This document shows, one piece after another, positions 8,999-18,144 of a stretch of DNA of 46,035 bases. This stretch comes from Nautiliaceae bacterium (GTDB lineage Bacteria > Campylobacterota > Campylobacteria > Campylobacterales > Nautiliaceae). The stretch spans positions 1 through 46,035 of the forward strand of contig JALVVX010000018.1 in NCBI GenBank assembly GCA_027038555.1, written 5' to 3'. The translations under genes and the position numbers were made by a program. The number at the start of each line of letters is the position of its first letter. The first letter of the stretch is position 1. Below the pieces are notes generated by a model. That model had not been told where the DNA came from. It did not search any database and was given only the letters and a program-made list of their open reading frames with translations.

Positions 8999-9834
8999 TT
9001 CTCTTTATAATTAATACCTAATGCTTCTAAATCTTTTATTTCTTCATATAACTCATCCTTAAATAAATTATCGAAAAAATCAGGTTTTTGTAAACCTTTT
9101 GATTCATTTACTTTTTTAGTAAGTTGTTTTAAATCATATTTTCTCTCTTCAACATTTAAAAAATTTTCAATTTTATTAAGAAATTTTTGTGGGTCTAATT
9201 TAATGTCTTCAAAAAATAATATTAGTAATTGATTATTATTTAAATTCTTTTTTAATGTTCTAATTATTTTACTATATCTTGAATTTCTCCAAATATGCTC
9301 TTGCTTTCCAAATTCATAAAACTCTTTTTCTCCCCAACTTTTTGCCTCTTCAATTCTTCCATCAAGCATTAATTGGAATCTAATATGAGACCATAATCTA
9401 TCTAATGGTTCTCTAATTACATAAATAACTTTTAAATTTTTAGCTACTGATTTCACATGATTCCATCCAATATCATCTAAATGAGCATATAAATTACTAA
9501 AATCAGCACAATATTTTTTATTCCCTCTTAGTGCAAAGTTATTTAAATACCAAAAGTCATCAATAGGATCTCTCAAATAATTTACCGACCAATATAATAA
9601 TTTTCTCAAACTTTCTATGTTATGTCCTAATTTATCAACATAATTTTTTATTTTTTTGATTCTAAAATCATTACTTAAAGTAAATTTACTCATATCATCA
9701 TGTAAATAGGCAAAATATCCCAATTCTTTTTCATAAGTAAAATATATATCAGGATGAGTTTTTAAATGATTAGTAATCCAAGTAGTACCAGCTTTCATAG
9801 CACCTACACCTAAAAATAAATTATTAATTAACAT
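8983..9834 (-). CDS. PAPS-dependent sulfotransferase (Sulfotransfer_1 type)
   Basis: The 283-residue protein starts with the 5'-phosphosulfate-binding loop KAGTTW at residues 14-19, as in NodH-like and heparan N-sulfotransferase-like enzymes. The 3'-phosphate-binding region VIREPLDRLWSH follows with Arg141 and Ser149. A C-terminal QLLILFFEDIKLDP segment also matches the family. It should transfer sulfate from PAPS to a hydroxyl or amino group of a glycan intermediate; the acceptor cannot be deduced. The gene lies 1 bp from a glycosyltransferase gene and overlaps the beta-helix gene. Together with cysDNC and cysQ it argues for a sulfated polysaccharide. Confidence 0.88.
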   Translation of the reverse strand: MLINNLFLGVGAMKAGTTWITNHLKTHPDIYFTYEKELGYFAYLHDDMSKFTLSNDFRIKKIKNYVDKLGHNIESLRKLLYWSVNYLRDPIDDFWYLNNFALRGNKKYCADFSNLYAHLDDIGWNHVKSVAKNLKVIYVIREPLDRLWSHIRFQLMLDGRIEEAKSWGEKEFYEFGKQEHIWRNSRYSKIIRTLKKNLNNNQLLILFFEDIKLDPQKFLNKIENFLNVEERKYDLKQLTKKVNESKGLQKPDFFDNLFKDELYEEIKDLEALGINYKEKWKNF

Positions 9835-9835
9835 T

Positions 9836-11068
9836 TTATTTCTCCTTTAAAACATCAAACAAAATTTCCTTTAATTGTAAAGCTTGCTTATTAAAATCAA
9901 AAATTTTATTAGTATTCATATTTTTATAATTAGAAAAATCTTTTGTTAAAACTTTTTCAATAGCAATTTTTAATTTTTTGTAATCTCCATCCAATGGCAA
10001 AATTATACCATTTTTTTCTGGAATAATATCTTCTATAACCCCTCCTGCGTCAGTAGCAATAACAAAACAATCCCTTACTAAAGCTTCTCTTACAGTTAAA
10101 CCAAAACTTTCTTTCCATTGAGATGGGAATAATAATACATCTACATCAGAAAAAAATTCATCAATTGTTTCTTGTGTATAAGCAGGAACAATTTTTAATT
10201 CTCCTTTTAATTTTGAATCATCAATTTTTACAGAAGAAAAACCTAAATTTAAAGTATTATCTACTATTTTTAAAATATAATTATTATTATCTATTTCTTC
10301 AAATGCTTTTATAATTAAATCTAAACCTTTTATTGGTCCAATTCCTCCAACAAAAGCAAATGTTGTTTTTTTATTTCTTTTTTTTACAAAATTTTTTCCA
10401 GGGAACTTAATTCCATTTTTATTAACCAACAATTTGTTTTTACAATCATCAGATAAATTTTTTGAATATAACTTCCTTTGAAATTCACTAGGAAATAAAA
10501 TCTTATTAGCTTTACATAATTGTTTTTTTAAATAATCTGCTCTAAATTCAGTATCATAATAAACATTTATTTCATCTGCAATACTAGATACACATCCTCT
10601 ACATATATCATACTCAATTTTCTCTTGCCAACAATATTTATCATATTTATTAATCATAAATTGCCTCTCACATATCCACCAATTATCATGAACAGTTACA
10701 ACAAAAGGTATATTATAATATGTTAATACATTAAAAAAATCAGCCCCCATATTTTGTATACAGTGAATATGAGCAATATCAGGTTTAAATAATTTAATCC
10801 ATTTTGAAACTTCATTTGTAAAATAAGGATTCATATAAGTATCTAATTTACCTAGATTATTTGGAATATTTATTCCTACTATATCTAAATTTTTTGCTTT
10901 ATATCTAAGAGAATTATATTTTGGCATATGCTCATGATTTATTGATGTTATTACTAGTATTTCAAAATCATCTTTTAATCTTTTTGCTAACTCTTCTGCA
11001 ACAATTGTAGCTCCTCCAAAACTTTTTGGAGCAAAAAATATATTAAATATCATTAATCTTTTTTTCAT
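9836..11068 (-). CDS. glycosyltransferase family 4 protein
   Basis: The 410-residue GT-B fold enzyme has an N-terminal glycine-rich FGGATIVAEELAKRL segment, an HIHCIQNMG region, and the C-terminal KESFGLTVREALV stretch. That last stretch contains the E-x7-E motif of retaining GT4 enzymes. It probably adds a sugar to the capsule repeat unit at the cytoplasmic face of the inner membrane. A cluster of cysteines (CWQEKIEYDICRGC) near residues 145-160 is seen in a subset of GT4 enzymes and may bind a metal. Donor and acceptor are unknown. Confidence 0.85.
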   Translation of the reverse strand: MKKRLMIFNIFFAPKSFGGATIVAEELAKRLKDDFEILVITSINHEHMPKYNSLRYKAKNLDIVGINIPNNLGKLDTYMNPYFTNEVSKWIKLFKPDIAHIHCIQNMGADFFNVLTYYNIPFVVTVHDNWWICERQFMINKYDKYCWQEKIEYDICRGCVSSIADEINVYYDTEFRADYLKKQLCKANKILFPSEFQRKLYSKNLSDDCKNKLLVNKNGIKFPGKNFVKKRNKKTTFAFVGGIGPIKGLDLIIKAFEEIDNNNYILKIVDNTLNLGFSSVKIDDSKLKGELKIVPAYTQETIDEFFSDVDVLLFPSQWKESFGLTVREALVRDCFVIATDAGGVIEDIIPEKNGIILPLDGDYKKLKIAIEKVLTKDFSNYKNMNTNKIFDFNKQALQLKEILFDVLKEK

Positions 11069-11077
11069 TTTATACCT

Positions 11078-12667
11078 TTACATATAATTTTTCAAATTAT
11101 TGATAAAATTTTCTCCTATTTGATTAATACTAAACTCTCTATTTATTCTCATATAAGCATTTTCACTTAATTTTTTTCTTAATTTTTCATCTTCTATTAA
11201 AGTAGATAATTTTTTAAACCATTCGTCTTCTAAATTTGTTTCCACTAAAATAGAATCTTTACCTGATTCTAAAATAGAATAATCCCCAATTTTACTACAT
11301 ATTGAAGGAACTTTTACTAAAGCTGCATCTATAAATTTAATATTACTTTTTGTAGCATTAAAATCATTGAAAATTAAAGGTACTAAATTTATATCGCATT
11401 CATATAAATTATTTAACAAATATTTATAATCTCCTGCTGGTTTTATTTTTATATATTTAGAAAATTTTTTAAGTTCTTCTGGCAAACTTACATTACCAAT
11501 TAGAACTAATTCTATTTTTTTTCTATATTTTATAAATAATCTTATTAAAACATTTTTTATTATTTCAAAATCTTTATTATGAGCCAATGAAGGAGTAGCA
11601 TATACTAATTTTACATTTTCGTTCTTTTTCTTTTCATTTTTAATTATTTCTTTTGAAATTATATAACTTTCCTTATCTACTGCATTTCTACGAATTATTA
11701 CATTAACATTATTGAATAATTTTTCTATATTTTCCTTTAATCCAGGTGTACTAACAATAAAATTATTAAAATTTAACATAGCCAATTTATATTTATTAGC
11801 ATCTTTTATTACATTTTTTTTGATCTCTAAATCTAAATCATTAATATTCTCATTGTGTGTTACTACATCAATATCAAAAATAGGGTCATCTATATCATAA
11901 AAATAATCGATTCCTAATCTCATAATTTCTAATAAATAAACTTCTAACTCGACACCATAAGGAACTCTATAAAATACTACTAAATCAGAATATTGTAAAA
12001 TCTCTAAACACCTCCAAAAATCATTATAACTTGATATAACAACATTAAAACCATTGTTTAAAAATATTTCTTTCATTTGATTAACTCTATATTTAGTACA
12101 TTGAGGTAAAGATAATTCTGCTATTATTGCAACTGTCTTAAATTTAGAGTTATTATCTACATATTCTGTATTATTTAATAATTCTTCAAAAGGATAATAC
12201 TTTAATACATCATTTTTAACTTTTAACAACTCTTCATTTTCCTCATTATTTTCACTAAAAGCAATATCGATGTTTTTTTTATTATTATTAATTACATTTA
12301 TTTTTTTTATATTTCTCCATTCTCTTTTACCTTCAATAATTTCTTTATATCCATATAAACAAAAATGCTCAAATCCTGAATTAAATAAACCTTTTTTAAC
12401 TGCTTCTTTAATATCAGGAAATTTTTTTAAATATTTTTCTTCATTAAAAAAATCATATTCTGGATGAAATTTCCTTTTTCCTACTCTTATCTCTTCTAAT
12501 CCATATTTCTCCAAATGCTCCAATCCACTTTTATATACTCCTTTTTCAACAGCTTCTTTAACATCTGGATTGGCTTCTAAATATTTTTCTTCATCAAAAT
12601 CATTTATTAAGTTTTTTTGATTTTTATTTATATTACTAGTTGATTTCTTTTTAAAAAATTCAAACAT
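11078..12667 (-). CDS. glycosyltransferase with two N-terminal YL-NPDV-type repeats
   Basis: The 529-residue protein has two about 49-residue repeats at residues about 22-70 and 72-117. Each has the pattern F-[DN]-E-E-K-Y-L-x3-P-D-[VI]-K-E-A-V, then G-[LF]-E-H and an E-I-x2-G-K-R end. Similar repeats appear in bacterial surface proteins and some glycosyltransferases; their role is not known to me. Residues about 175-529 form a GT-B-like domain (VAIIAELSLPQCTKYRVNQM; YDIDDPIFD; LVYATPSLAHNKDFEII) resembling GT1/GT4 proteins. It probably acts in capsule repeat-unit assembly. The gene overlaps the sulfotransferase gene upstream by 8 bp. Confidence 0.7.
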   Translation of the reverse strand: MFEFFKKKSTSNINKNQKNLINDFDEEKYLEANPDVKEAVEKGVYKSGLEHLEKYGLEEIRVGKRKFHPEYDFFNEEKYLKKFPDIKEAVKKGLFNSGFEHFCLYGYKEIIEGKREWRNIKKINVINNNKKNIDIAFSENNEENEELLKVKNDVLKYYPFEELLNNTEYVDNNSKFKTVAIIAELSLPQCTKYRVNQMKEIFLNNGFNVVISSYNDFWRCLEILQYSDLVVFYRVPYGVELEVYLLEIMRLGIDYFYDIDDPIFDIDVVTHNENINDLDLEIKKNVIKDANKYKLAMLNFNNFIVSTPGLKENIEKLFNNVNVIIRRNAVDKESYIISKEIIKNEKKKNENVKLVYATPSLAHNKDFEIIKNVLIRLFIKYRKKIELVLIGNVSLPEELKKFSKYIKIKPAGDYKYLLNNLYECDINLVPLIFNDFNATKSNIKFIDAALVKVPSICSKIGDYSILESGKDSILVETNLEDEWFKKLSTLIEDEKLRKKLSENAYMRINREFSINQIGENFINNLKNYM

Positions 12668-13493
12668 CCTCTCTCCTTAATTCATTAAATAGCATATCAA
12701 CCCTTATAGCAGAATATCTCGGCCCCTTTTTCATTTCAAAATTATATATAGTTTCAAATAAGTTTTCAACAAATTTTTTTCTTGCAAATTTATATATAAT
12801 TTGATCATTTTGTATAAGCGGTTGCAAAGCTTTTCTTATGTTTATATTATTAATATCTAGTCCATATCGGTTTTTAGTAATATTCTCTTTTTTATATTCA
12901 ATAAGTTTAAAATTTTCTTTAATCGCAAGTAAAATCATAAACTCTTTTAATCTTTCAGTTATTCCAACGTAGTCAATTTTTTCTAAATTATTAAGAGCAT
13001 TATTTAAATTTTGAGGTTTAATATATTCTACTCCCCCTCCTAAATAACGGGTCTGAGAATCATGAAAAAGCCAAATTTTATTATCTTCTAACCATTTTAT
13101 TAAATTTTCTATCTCTTTTGGAGATGATAAGTCTGTATCTTTTAATTTTAAAGCTATTTCTTGTATTCTTTTGCTATGAGTATTAAATCTTTCTTTCTCA
13201 GTGGGTTCTGCTAATTCCCTTACAAAAGTTATATGAGATATGAGCTGCTCCATAGGAATTCTAAAAATAGATATAATTTTCCTATTTTGTAAATTTAATT
13301 TATTTAAAGCCATTGGAAAAGGAATGTGACCTGAAAAACAATCTAATGAGTCAATTTTTTTTATTTCATCCTCTTTTTGAATATTTATTCTTACTTCAAT
13401 ATGGTCTAAAAAACTTTTAAATTGAAAAGATAGAAATTTATTAAAAAAATTTCCAGCAGTTTTTGGAATATGTAAAAAAAAGTATTTATTCAT
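12660..13493 (-). CDS. sulfotransferase of the HIPKTAG (Sulfotransfer_2-like) family
   Basis: The 277-residue protein opens with FFLHIPKTAG (HIPKTAG at residues 8-14), the PAPS 5'-phosphosulfate loop of the carbohydrate 2-O/HNK-1-type sulfotransferase superfamily. The 3'-phosphate-binding segment ISIFRIPMEQLISH follows with Arg78 and Ser86. It belongs to a different family from the other sulfotransferase in the operon, so two chemically distinct positions of the glycan may be sulfated. It overlaps both neighbouring glycosyltransferase genes by 8 bp. The acceptor is unknown. Confidence 0.82.
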   Translation of the reverse strand: MNKYFFLHIPKTAGNFFNKFLSFQFKSFLDHIEVRINIQKEDEIKKIDSLDCFSGHIPFPMALNKLNLQNRKIISIFRIPMEQLISHITFVRELAEPTEKERFNTHSKRIQEIALKLKDTDLSSPKEIENLIKWLEDNKIWLFHDSQTRYLGGGVEYIKPQNLNNALNNLEKIDYVGITERLKEFMILLAIKENFKLIEYKKENITKNRYGLDINNINIRKALQPLIQNDQIIYKFARKKFVENLFETIYNFEMKKGPRYSAIRVDMLFNELRREDV

Positions 13494-15435
13494 TTATTTC
13501 CCTTAAACTAAAATCCTCTTTTGTTAAAGTTAAGTTTGGATTATAATATTTATCATTTAAAATATATTTTTCCCATTTATTTTTCATATATTCAACCTCT
13601 TTATTAAATCTTTTAATTTTCTCAGGACTATCTTCTTTACCTCTGCTTATTGATTCATAATGATAAGCTTCTACATAAGGGGTCCATAAATTTCTATATC
13701 CAGCATCTAATACTTTTAAGCAAAAATCTATATCATTAAAAGCAACTGCCAACTCTTCTTCAAATCCTCCAACTTCCTCAAAAATTTCTCTTCTAACACT
13801 CATTAAAGCACCAGTAATTGCCGAATAATTTTGGATTAATTTTAGTCTTCCAAAATATCCATCTTCTTCTTTTTTAAAATATTTATGCGAATGTCCTGCA
13901 ACTCCTCCTATACCTAAAATAACTCCTCCATGCTGAATTGTATCGTTTTCATAATATAATTTTGCTCCAACAACCCCTATCTCATCTCTTAAATTATGTT
14001 GAATCATTTCACAAAGCCAGTTTTTAGAAATAATTTCAATATCATTATTTACAAAAACTAAAATATCTCCTTTTGAATGAGAAACGGCATAATTATTTAA
14101 TTTTGAATAGTTAAAAGGAATATTATAATTAATAATTTTTATGCTTTTTTCATTTGAAATTGTATCAAAATATTCAAATGTTTCTTTTTCAATAGAATTA
14201 TTATTAATTACAATAATTTCAAAATTTTTATAAGAAGTATATTTAAAAATAGAATCAATACATCTTTTTAAATAATCAACTTTATCTTTTGTAGGAATAA
14301 TAATAGAAATAAATGGTTTTTTACCATCATTTTTTTTATCAGAAGCATTTAAGTATATTTTTTTATTTAACTCAGAATATACAAAAGGTTCAATTAAATC
14401 TTTAAATGACTTTCCAGGTACCGGATAAATCACTTTATATGAATGAGAAATTAAACCTTCAATTACTTCCACTTTTTTATTTTGAGAGTTAAAAAAATCT
14501 TTAAGAGCTTTAATACCTGCATTTGTAGCATATTCTTTTGCTTGTGGACTTAAAGCGGTAGAACCTTCAATAGCTCTCCAATGATAAAGAATTTTTGGAA
14601 TATGAAAAATTTCATTATCATTAATATAATTTAAACTTCTAAGCAATAAATCATAATCTTGGCTTCCTTCATATCCTTTTCTGAATCCTCCTATTTTATC
14701 AACTATCTCTTTTTTTATAACTGTCAAATGGTTTATATAGTTTTGAGAAAAAAACAAATCTTTATTCCAATCGCTTTTAAAATAAGGAGCAAAACGTTTA
14801 TCATTTTCATCAATTTTATCTTCATCCGAATAAATTAATTTTACATTTGGATTTTTATTTATTACTTTGGCATTTTCATAAAGAGCATAAGGTGAGAGCA
14901 TATCATCATGGTCTAAAAAAACAAGATATTCCCCTTTTGCTAACATTAAAGCTGAATTCAAGCACTCACTTATATGACCATTTTTTTTTCTGTATATAAT
15001 TTTTATTTTTTTGTTTTTTTCATATTTTTTTAAAATACTAAGAGTTTCTTCATTATTTGAATTATCATCTACAATACATATTTCAAAGTTTTTATATTTT
15101 TGATTAAGAGCCGATAATATTGCTTTTTCTAAAAATTTCTTAGGAGTATTATACACAGGGATAATTATTGAAAAAAATGAGGTATGTTTTAAAAGTTTTA
15201 TTTCAAATTTCTCTTTTTTTAACCACTTTTGATAACCATTATCAATATTTTTTACTTTTAAGCTCACTTTTCTTTCATAATTTGGATTTATATTTTTATA
15301 TTCATTTTCAAGCCTTATATACATTCCATTAAAACCATGTTTTTTAAATCTAGCCCAAGATTTTTTAAAAATTCTAAAAAACTCACCTCCTCTTTTTTTA
15401 TCATATATTGCTACTTCTATCATCATTTTAATCAT
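13486..15435 (-). CDS. bifunctional family 2 glycosyltransferase
   Basis: The 649-residue protein contains two GT-A (GT2) domains. The first spans residues about 85-300 (SIIIPVYNTPKKFLEKAI; DLDHDD-like LDHDDML). The second spans about 370-620 (SIIIPTKDKVDYLKRCID; VFVNNDIEII). Each carries a DxD-type metal site, so both may be catalytic, as in dual-domain polysaccharide synthases that alternate two sugars. The N-terminal 80 residues are basic and unassigned. The ATG at 15435 is favoured because AAGGG lies 6 nt upstream. Position directly after kpsD fits a role in capsule backbone synthesis. Confidence 0.85.
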   Translation of the reverse strand: MIKMMIEVAIYDKKRGGEFFRIFKKSWARFKKHGFNGMYIRLENEYKNINPNYERKVSLKVKNIDNGYQKWLKKEKFEIKLLKHTSFFSIIIPVYNTPKKFLEKAILSALNQKYKNFEICIVDDNSNNEETLSILKKYEKNKKIKIIYRKKNGHISECLNSALMLAKGEYLVFLDHDDMLSPYALYENAKVINKNPNVKLIYSDEDKIDENDKRFAPYFKSDWNKDLFFSQNYINHLTVIKKEIVDKIGGFRKGYEGSQDYDLLLRSLNYINDNEIFHIPKILYHWRAIEGSTALSPQAKEYATNAGIKALKDFFNSQNKKVEVIEGLISHSYKVIYPVPGKSFKDLIEPFVYSELNKKIYLNASDKKNDGKKPFISIIIPTKDKVDYLKRCIDSIFKYTSYKNFEIIVINNNSIEKETFEYFDTISNEKSIKIINYNIPFNYSKLNNYAVSHSKGDILVFVNNDIEIISKNWLCEMIQHNLRDEIGVVGAKLYYENDTIQHGGVILGIGGVAGHSHKYFKKEEDGYFGRLKLIQNYSAITGALMSVRREIFEEVGGFEEELAVAFNDIDFCLKVLDAGYRNLWTPYVEAYHYESISRGKEDSPEKIKRFNKEVEYMKNKWEKYILNDKYYNPNLTLTKEDFSLREINE

Positions 15436-15444
15436 TATTTACCC

Positions 15445-17052
15445 TTAAAATAGTCTCAACACTACACCAGCACTAATAGCAATCTGATATAATATTTGTG
15501 TTATATCTTTTGTAATTTGTAAATTTTCACTGCTTGGTTTTCCTAAAACTAATATTGAATCTCCTTTTTTTATTTTTATATGTTTTTTGAAAAATGCAGT
15601 ATCATCATATGTTATAACTTTTCCGCTTTGTCTAATAATTAATACATGCTCTTTATCAGCTCTATTGGTAAACCCTCCAACAGAATTTATATAATCTTCA
15701 AGAGTATATTTTGGCACATAAGTTTGAGCTCCTGGTATTTTAACTTCCCCTTGGATTGTAACAATTGAAGATTTTTTAGGGACATATATAGTGTCTCCTT
15801 CTTCTAAGATTACATTAGAGAGATTTGTGTCTTTATTTAAAACTACTCTCCCTTTTGGCTGAATTTGTCTTGCTCTTTTTATAAAGTTTAAAATAAGCTC
15901 TGCTTCTTCTTTTTTTATTGTTGCTCCAGCAGTTGTAACTGAGCTTGATGTTAAAACTTTTTGCTCCAAATCTTTAAGTTGAGCATCAATTAATTGTTTT
16001 TGAAGTTTTGCTATGCTTTTTCTATATAGTTGAATTGCATTTTTATTTGCAAAAGGTGAATAATTTAATTCATTTAAAACCTCTTTTAAAGATGTACCTT
16101 TTTTAACAATCAAAGTATGAGAACCTTTTATAGCTCCATCAAGTTTAATAGTAATCTGCTTTGCGTTATGTTCTGAAATGAAATTAACCTCATCTCCGTT
16201 AAAAATAAAAGGATTATCATTTATACTATATTTTTTTGTAATAAGTTTTCCATTTTTATCCCAATGCTTTACAATTACACTTGTCGCTGTTTCATTTGGA
16301 AGTGCATATTTTTTAAATTTTTGAAGAGTAATTTCAGGATATAAAAGCTCAAATCTATAAGCCCTTTTTACATCTCCTGTTACGTAGATATAATATTTTA
16401 AACTATCTACATATATTATATCTCCATTTTTAAATTCCATCATTTGTAAATTTCCACCAAGTAAAAAGTTATATAAGTCATAGCTTCTTATAATCTTTCC
16501 ATTTCTTTTTACATAAATTTTTCTAAAACTTCCATTTTTAAGATTTATACCTTTTGCTTTATCAAGAAATTGAATTATACTATCACTGCTAAGCCCTTGA
16601 TAAAGCCCTGGATAATTTACATTTCCTGTTACAAAAACATTTACGGGTTGATAATTTAATACATTTGCGTATACAAAAACATTATTCTTAAATACTTTTT
16701 TTACTGCGTTTTGAATAACAATATTAAGTTTTGAAGCTTCAAGCCCTAATACATGAATTACACCTACTTTTGGAATAAAAATATTTCCTTGATTATCTAC
16801 TTCTACAACAAGCTGGTTTTCAAACGCTCCCCAAAAAACTATGGAAATTTTATCTCCTATATTAATTCTATAATGTGGGTTATAAATAAATTGTTTGATA
16901 TTTGCAAAATGCCCCTTGAATAAATTATATCCAAAAGGTTTTTCTTTTAAAGTAATATTATTTTCACTATCTACTGGTGTTTGTGTCATAGCAATATCTA
17001 CAGCCCACACTAAATTTATAATAAGTATTAAAAAAAGTAATATTTTTTTCAT
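15445..17052 (-). CDS. kpsD: capsule polysaccharide export protein KpsD-like
   Basis: The 535-residue protein has a clear signal peptide (residues 1-17, cleavage likely after LVWA) and no lipobox cysteine, as expected for KpsD rather than the lipoprotein Wza. A polysaccharide export domain follows at about 55-140 (YRINIGDKISIVFWG; VTGNVNYPGLYQG). SLBB-type domains come next (ITIKLDGAIKGSHTLIVKKG; VTIQGEVKIPGAQTYVP), with a short coiled-coil between them. It forms the periplasmic/outer-membrane part of the ABC-dependent export channel. Length agrees with KpsD of Campylobacter and E. coli (about 550). It sits 9 bp after kpsE. Confidence 0.9.
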   Translation of the reverse strand: MKKILLFLILIINLVWAVDIAMTQTPVDSENNITLKEKPFGYNLFKGHFANIKQFIYNPHYRINIGDKISIVFWGAFENQLVVEVDNQGNIFIPKVGVIHVLGLEASKLNIVIQNAVKKVFKNNVFVYANVLNYQPVNVFVTGNVNYPGLYQGLSSDSIIQFLDKAKGINLKNGSFRKIYVKRNGKIIRSYDLYNFLLGGNLQMMEFKNGDIIYVDSLKYYIYVTGDVKRAYRFELLYPEITLQKFKKYALPNETATSVIVKHWDKNGKLITKKYSINDNPFIFNGDEVNFISEHNAKQITIKLDGAIKGSHTLIVKKGTSLKEVLNELNYSPFANKNAIQLYRKSIAKLQKQLIDAQLKDLEQKVLTSSSVTTAGATIKKEEAELILNFIKRARQIQPKGRVVLNKDTNLSNVILEEGDTIYVPKKSSIVTIQGEVKIPGAQTYVPKYTLEDYINSVGGFTNRADKEHVLIIRQSGKVITYDDTAFFKKHIKIKKGDSILVLGKPSSENLQITKDITQILYQIAISAGVVLRLF

Positions 17053-17061
17053 TTTTTACCT

Positions 17062-18144
17062 TTAATCTAAATGTTCTTTTATTATTGCCTGAATTAGTGA
17101 AATTATTCCATACAATAAAAACAACACAAGTCCAATTGTAATAATATCTTTTAATTTTTCAGGATATTTGTATCCTTGCGGTATAACAGGTTTTGTAATT
17201 TCAAGTAAAATTTTAGAATTTTTATTTATTTCGGCTTTTAATTGTTCTAGTTGTATTAAAGACTGTTTATATAAATCTTTATTAAGCTCAACAAGTCCTT
17301 TTAATCTTTCAAATTCAAAGATATATACATTTAATGCTTTGTTTTTTGGATTTGCAAGCGCTTTTTTTATTTTAGAAATAGTTGCTTTTAAGTTTTTTAT
17401 TTCACTTTTTAATCTTATTATTTCAAAACTTTTAGGATTCATATATTGTGAAAGTTCATTTAATTTAGCTTCTTTTTCTATTAGTGCGGCTTTTAAATTA
17501 GATAACAGTGTAAATTCCGCCGCTGCTGTTTGTGTAGGATCAAGTAAAATATGCTTATTTTGAAACTCTTCAAGTTTTTTAATAGACTCTTCAAGAGCTT
17601 TTTTATTTTTTTCAACCTCTTCTTTTATAAATTTTAACTGTTTTTTTGCAATTAATTTATTATAATAATTAAGTTGATTATTAGCATCGTTTATAAGTTC
17701 TTTTACTATTTCATAAGCAGTTTTTGGATTAGTATGTAAAAACCCTATTTTAATTATACCAGTTTTATCATCATAAATATATTCAAGTCTTTTTAAATAT
17801 AATTTTAAAAAATCCTCTTTTGTGCTCCAAGGTTTAAGTCTGTCTAAAATATCTACTTTACTGCTTGAATAATGCTCTTTTAAATGAAATTTTTTGTTTA
17901 ATTTATTTAATTCATCAAAAGAACTTAAATAAGTTTGAATAATATATACATCTTGGGTATTACTACTACTGGGCAAAAGAAAAGAAAAACTTCCAAAAGA
18001 AGCGGTTTTAGTATTTAAATTTTTTATTACTATATTAGAATACGACTCATATAGTTCTGATTTTATAAATAAAACATAAATGGAAGATATGATAAATAAT
18101 AATATAAATATTATTTCTTTAATTTTTGTCTTAATATTACTCAT
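17062..18144 (-). CDS. kpsE: capsule export inner-membrane protein KpsE-like
   Basis: The 360-residue protein belongs to the polysaccharide co-polymerase type 3 group. It has one N-terminal membrane segment (about 10-27, IIFILLFIISSIYVLFI), a long periplasmic region with extended coiled coils (about 165-310), and a C-terminal membrane segment (about 333-352) after a proline-rich PVIPQGYKYPEKLKD. It links the KpsMT transporter in the inner membrane to KpsD. It overlaps kpsT by 4 bp. Length and topology match KpsE. Confidence 0.88.
   Translation of the reverse strand: MSNIKTKIKEIIFILLFIISSIYVLFIKSELYESYSNIVIKNLNTKTASFGSFSFLLPSSSNTQDVYIIQTYLSSFDELNKLNKKFHLKEHYSSSKVDILDRLKPWSTKEDFLKLYLKRLEYIYDDKTGIIKIGFLHTNPKTAYEIVKELINDANNQLNYYNKLIAKKQLKFIKEEVEKNKKALEESIKKLEEFQNKHILLDPTQTAAAEFTLLSNLKAALIEKEAKLNELSQYMNPKSFEIIRLKSEIKNLKATISKIKKALANPKNKALNVYIFEFERLKGLVELNKDLYKQSLIQLEQLKAEINKNSKILLEITKPVIPQGYKYPEKLKDIITIGLVLFLLYGIISLIQAIIKEHLD

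Noticed and set aside
7928-13493. Phase-variable homopolymer tracts in capsule genes
   Set aside because: Campylobacter capsule genes vary through poly-G/C tracts; I saw none of eight or more bases here. The A/T runs present (up to nine) are expected in DNA of this composition.
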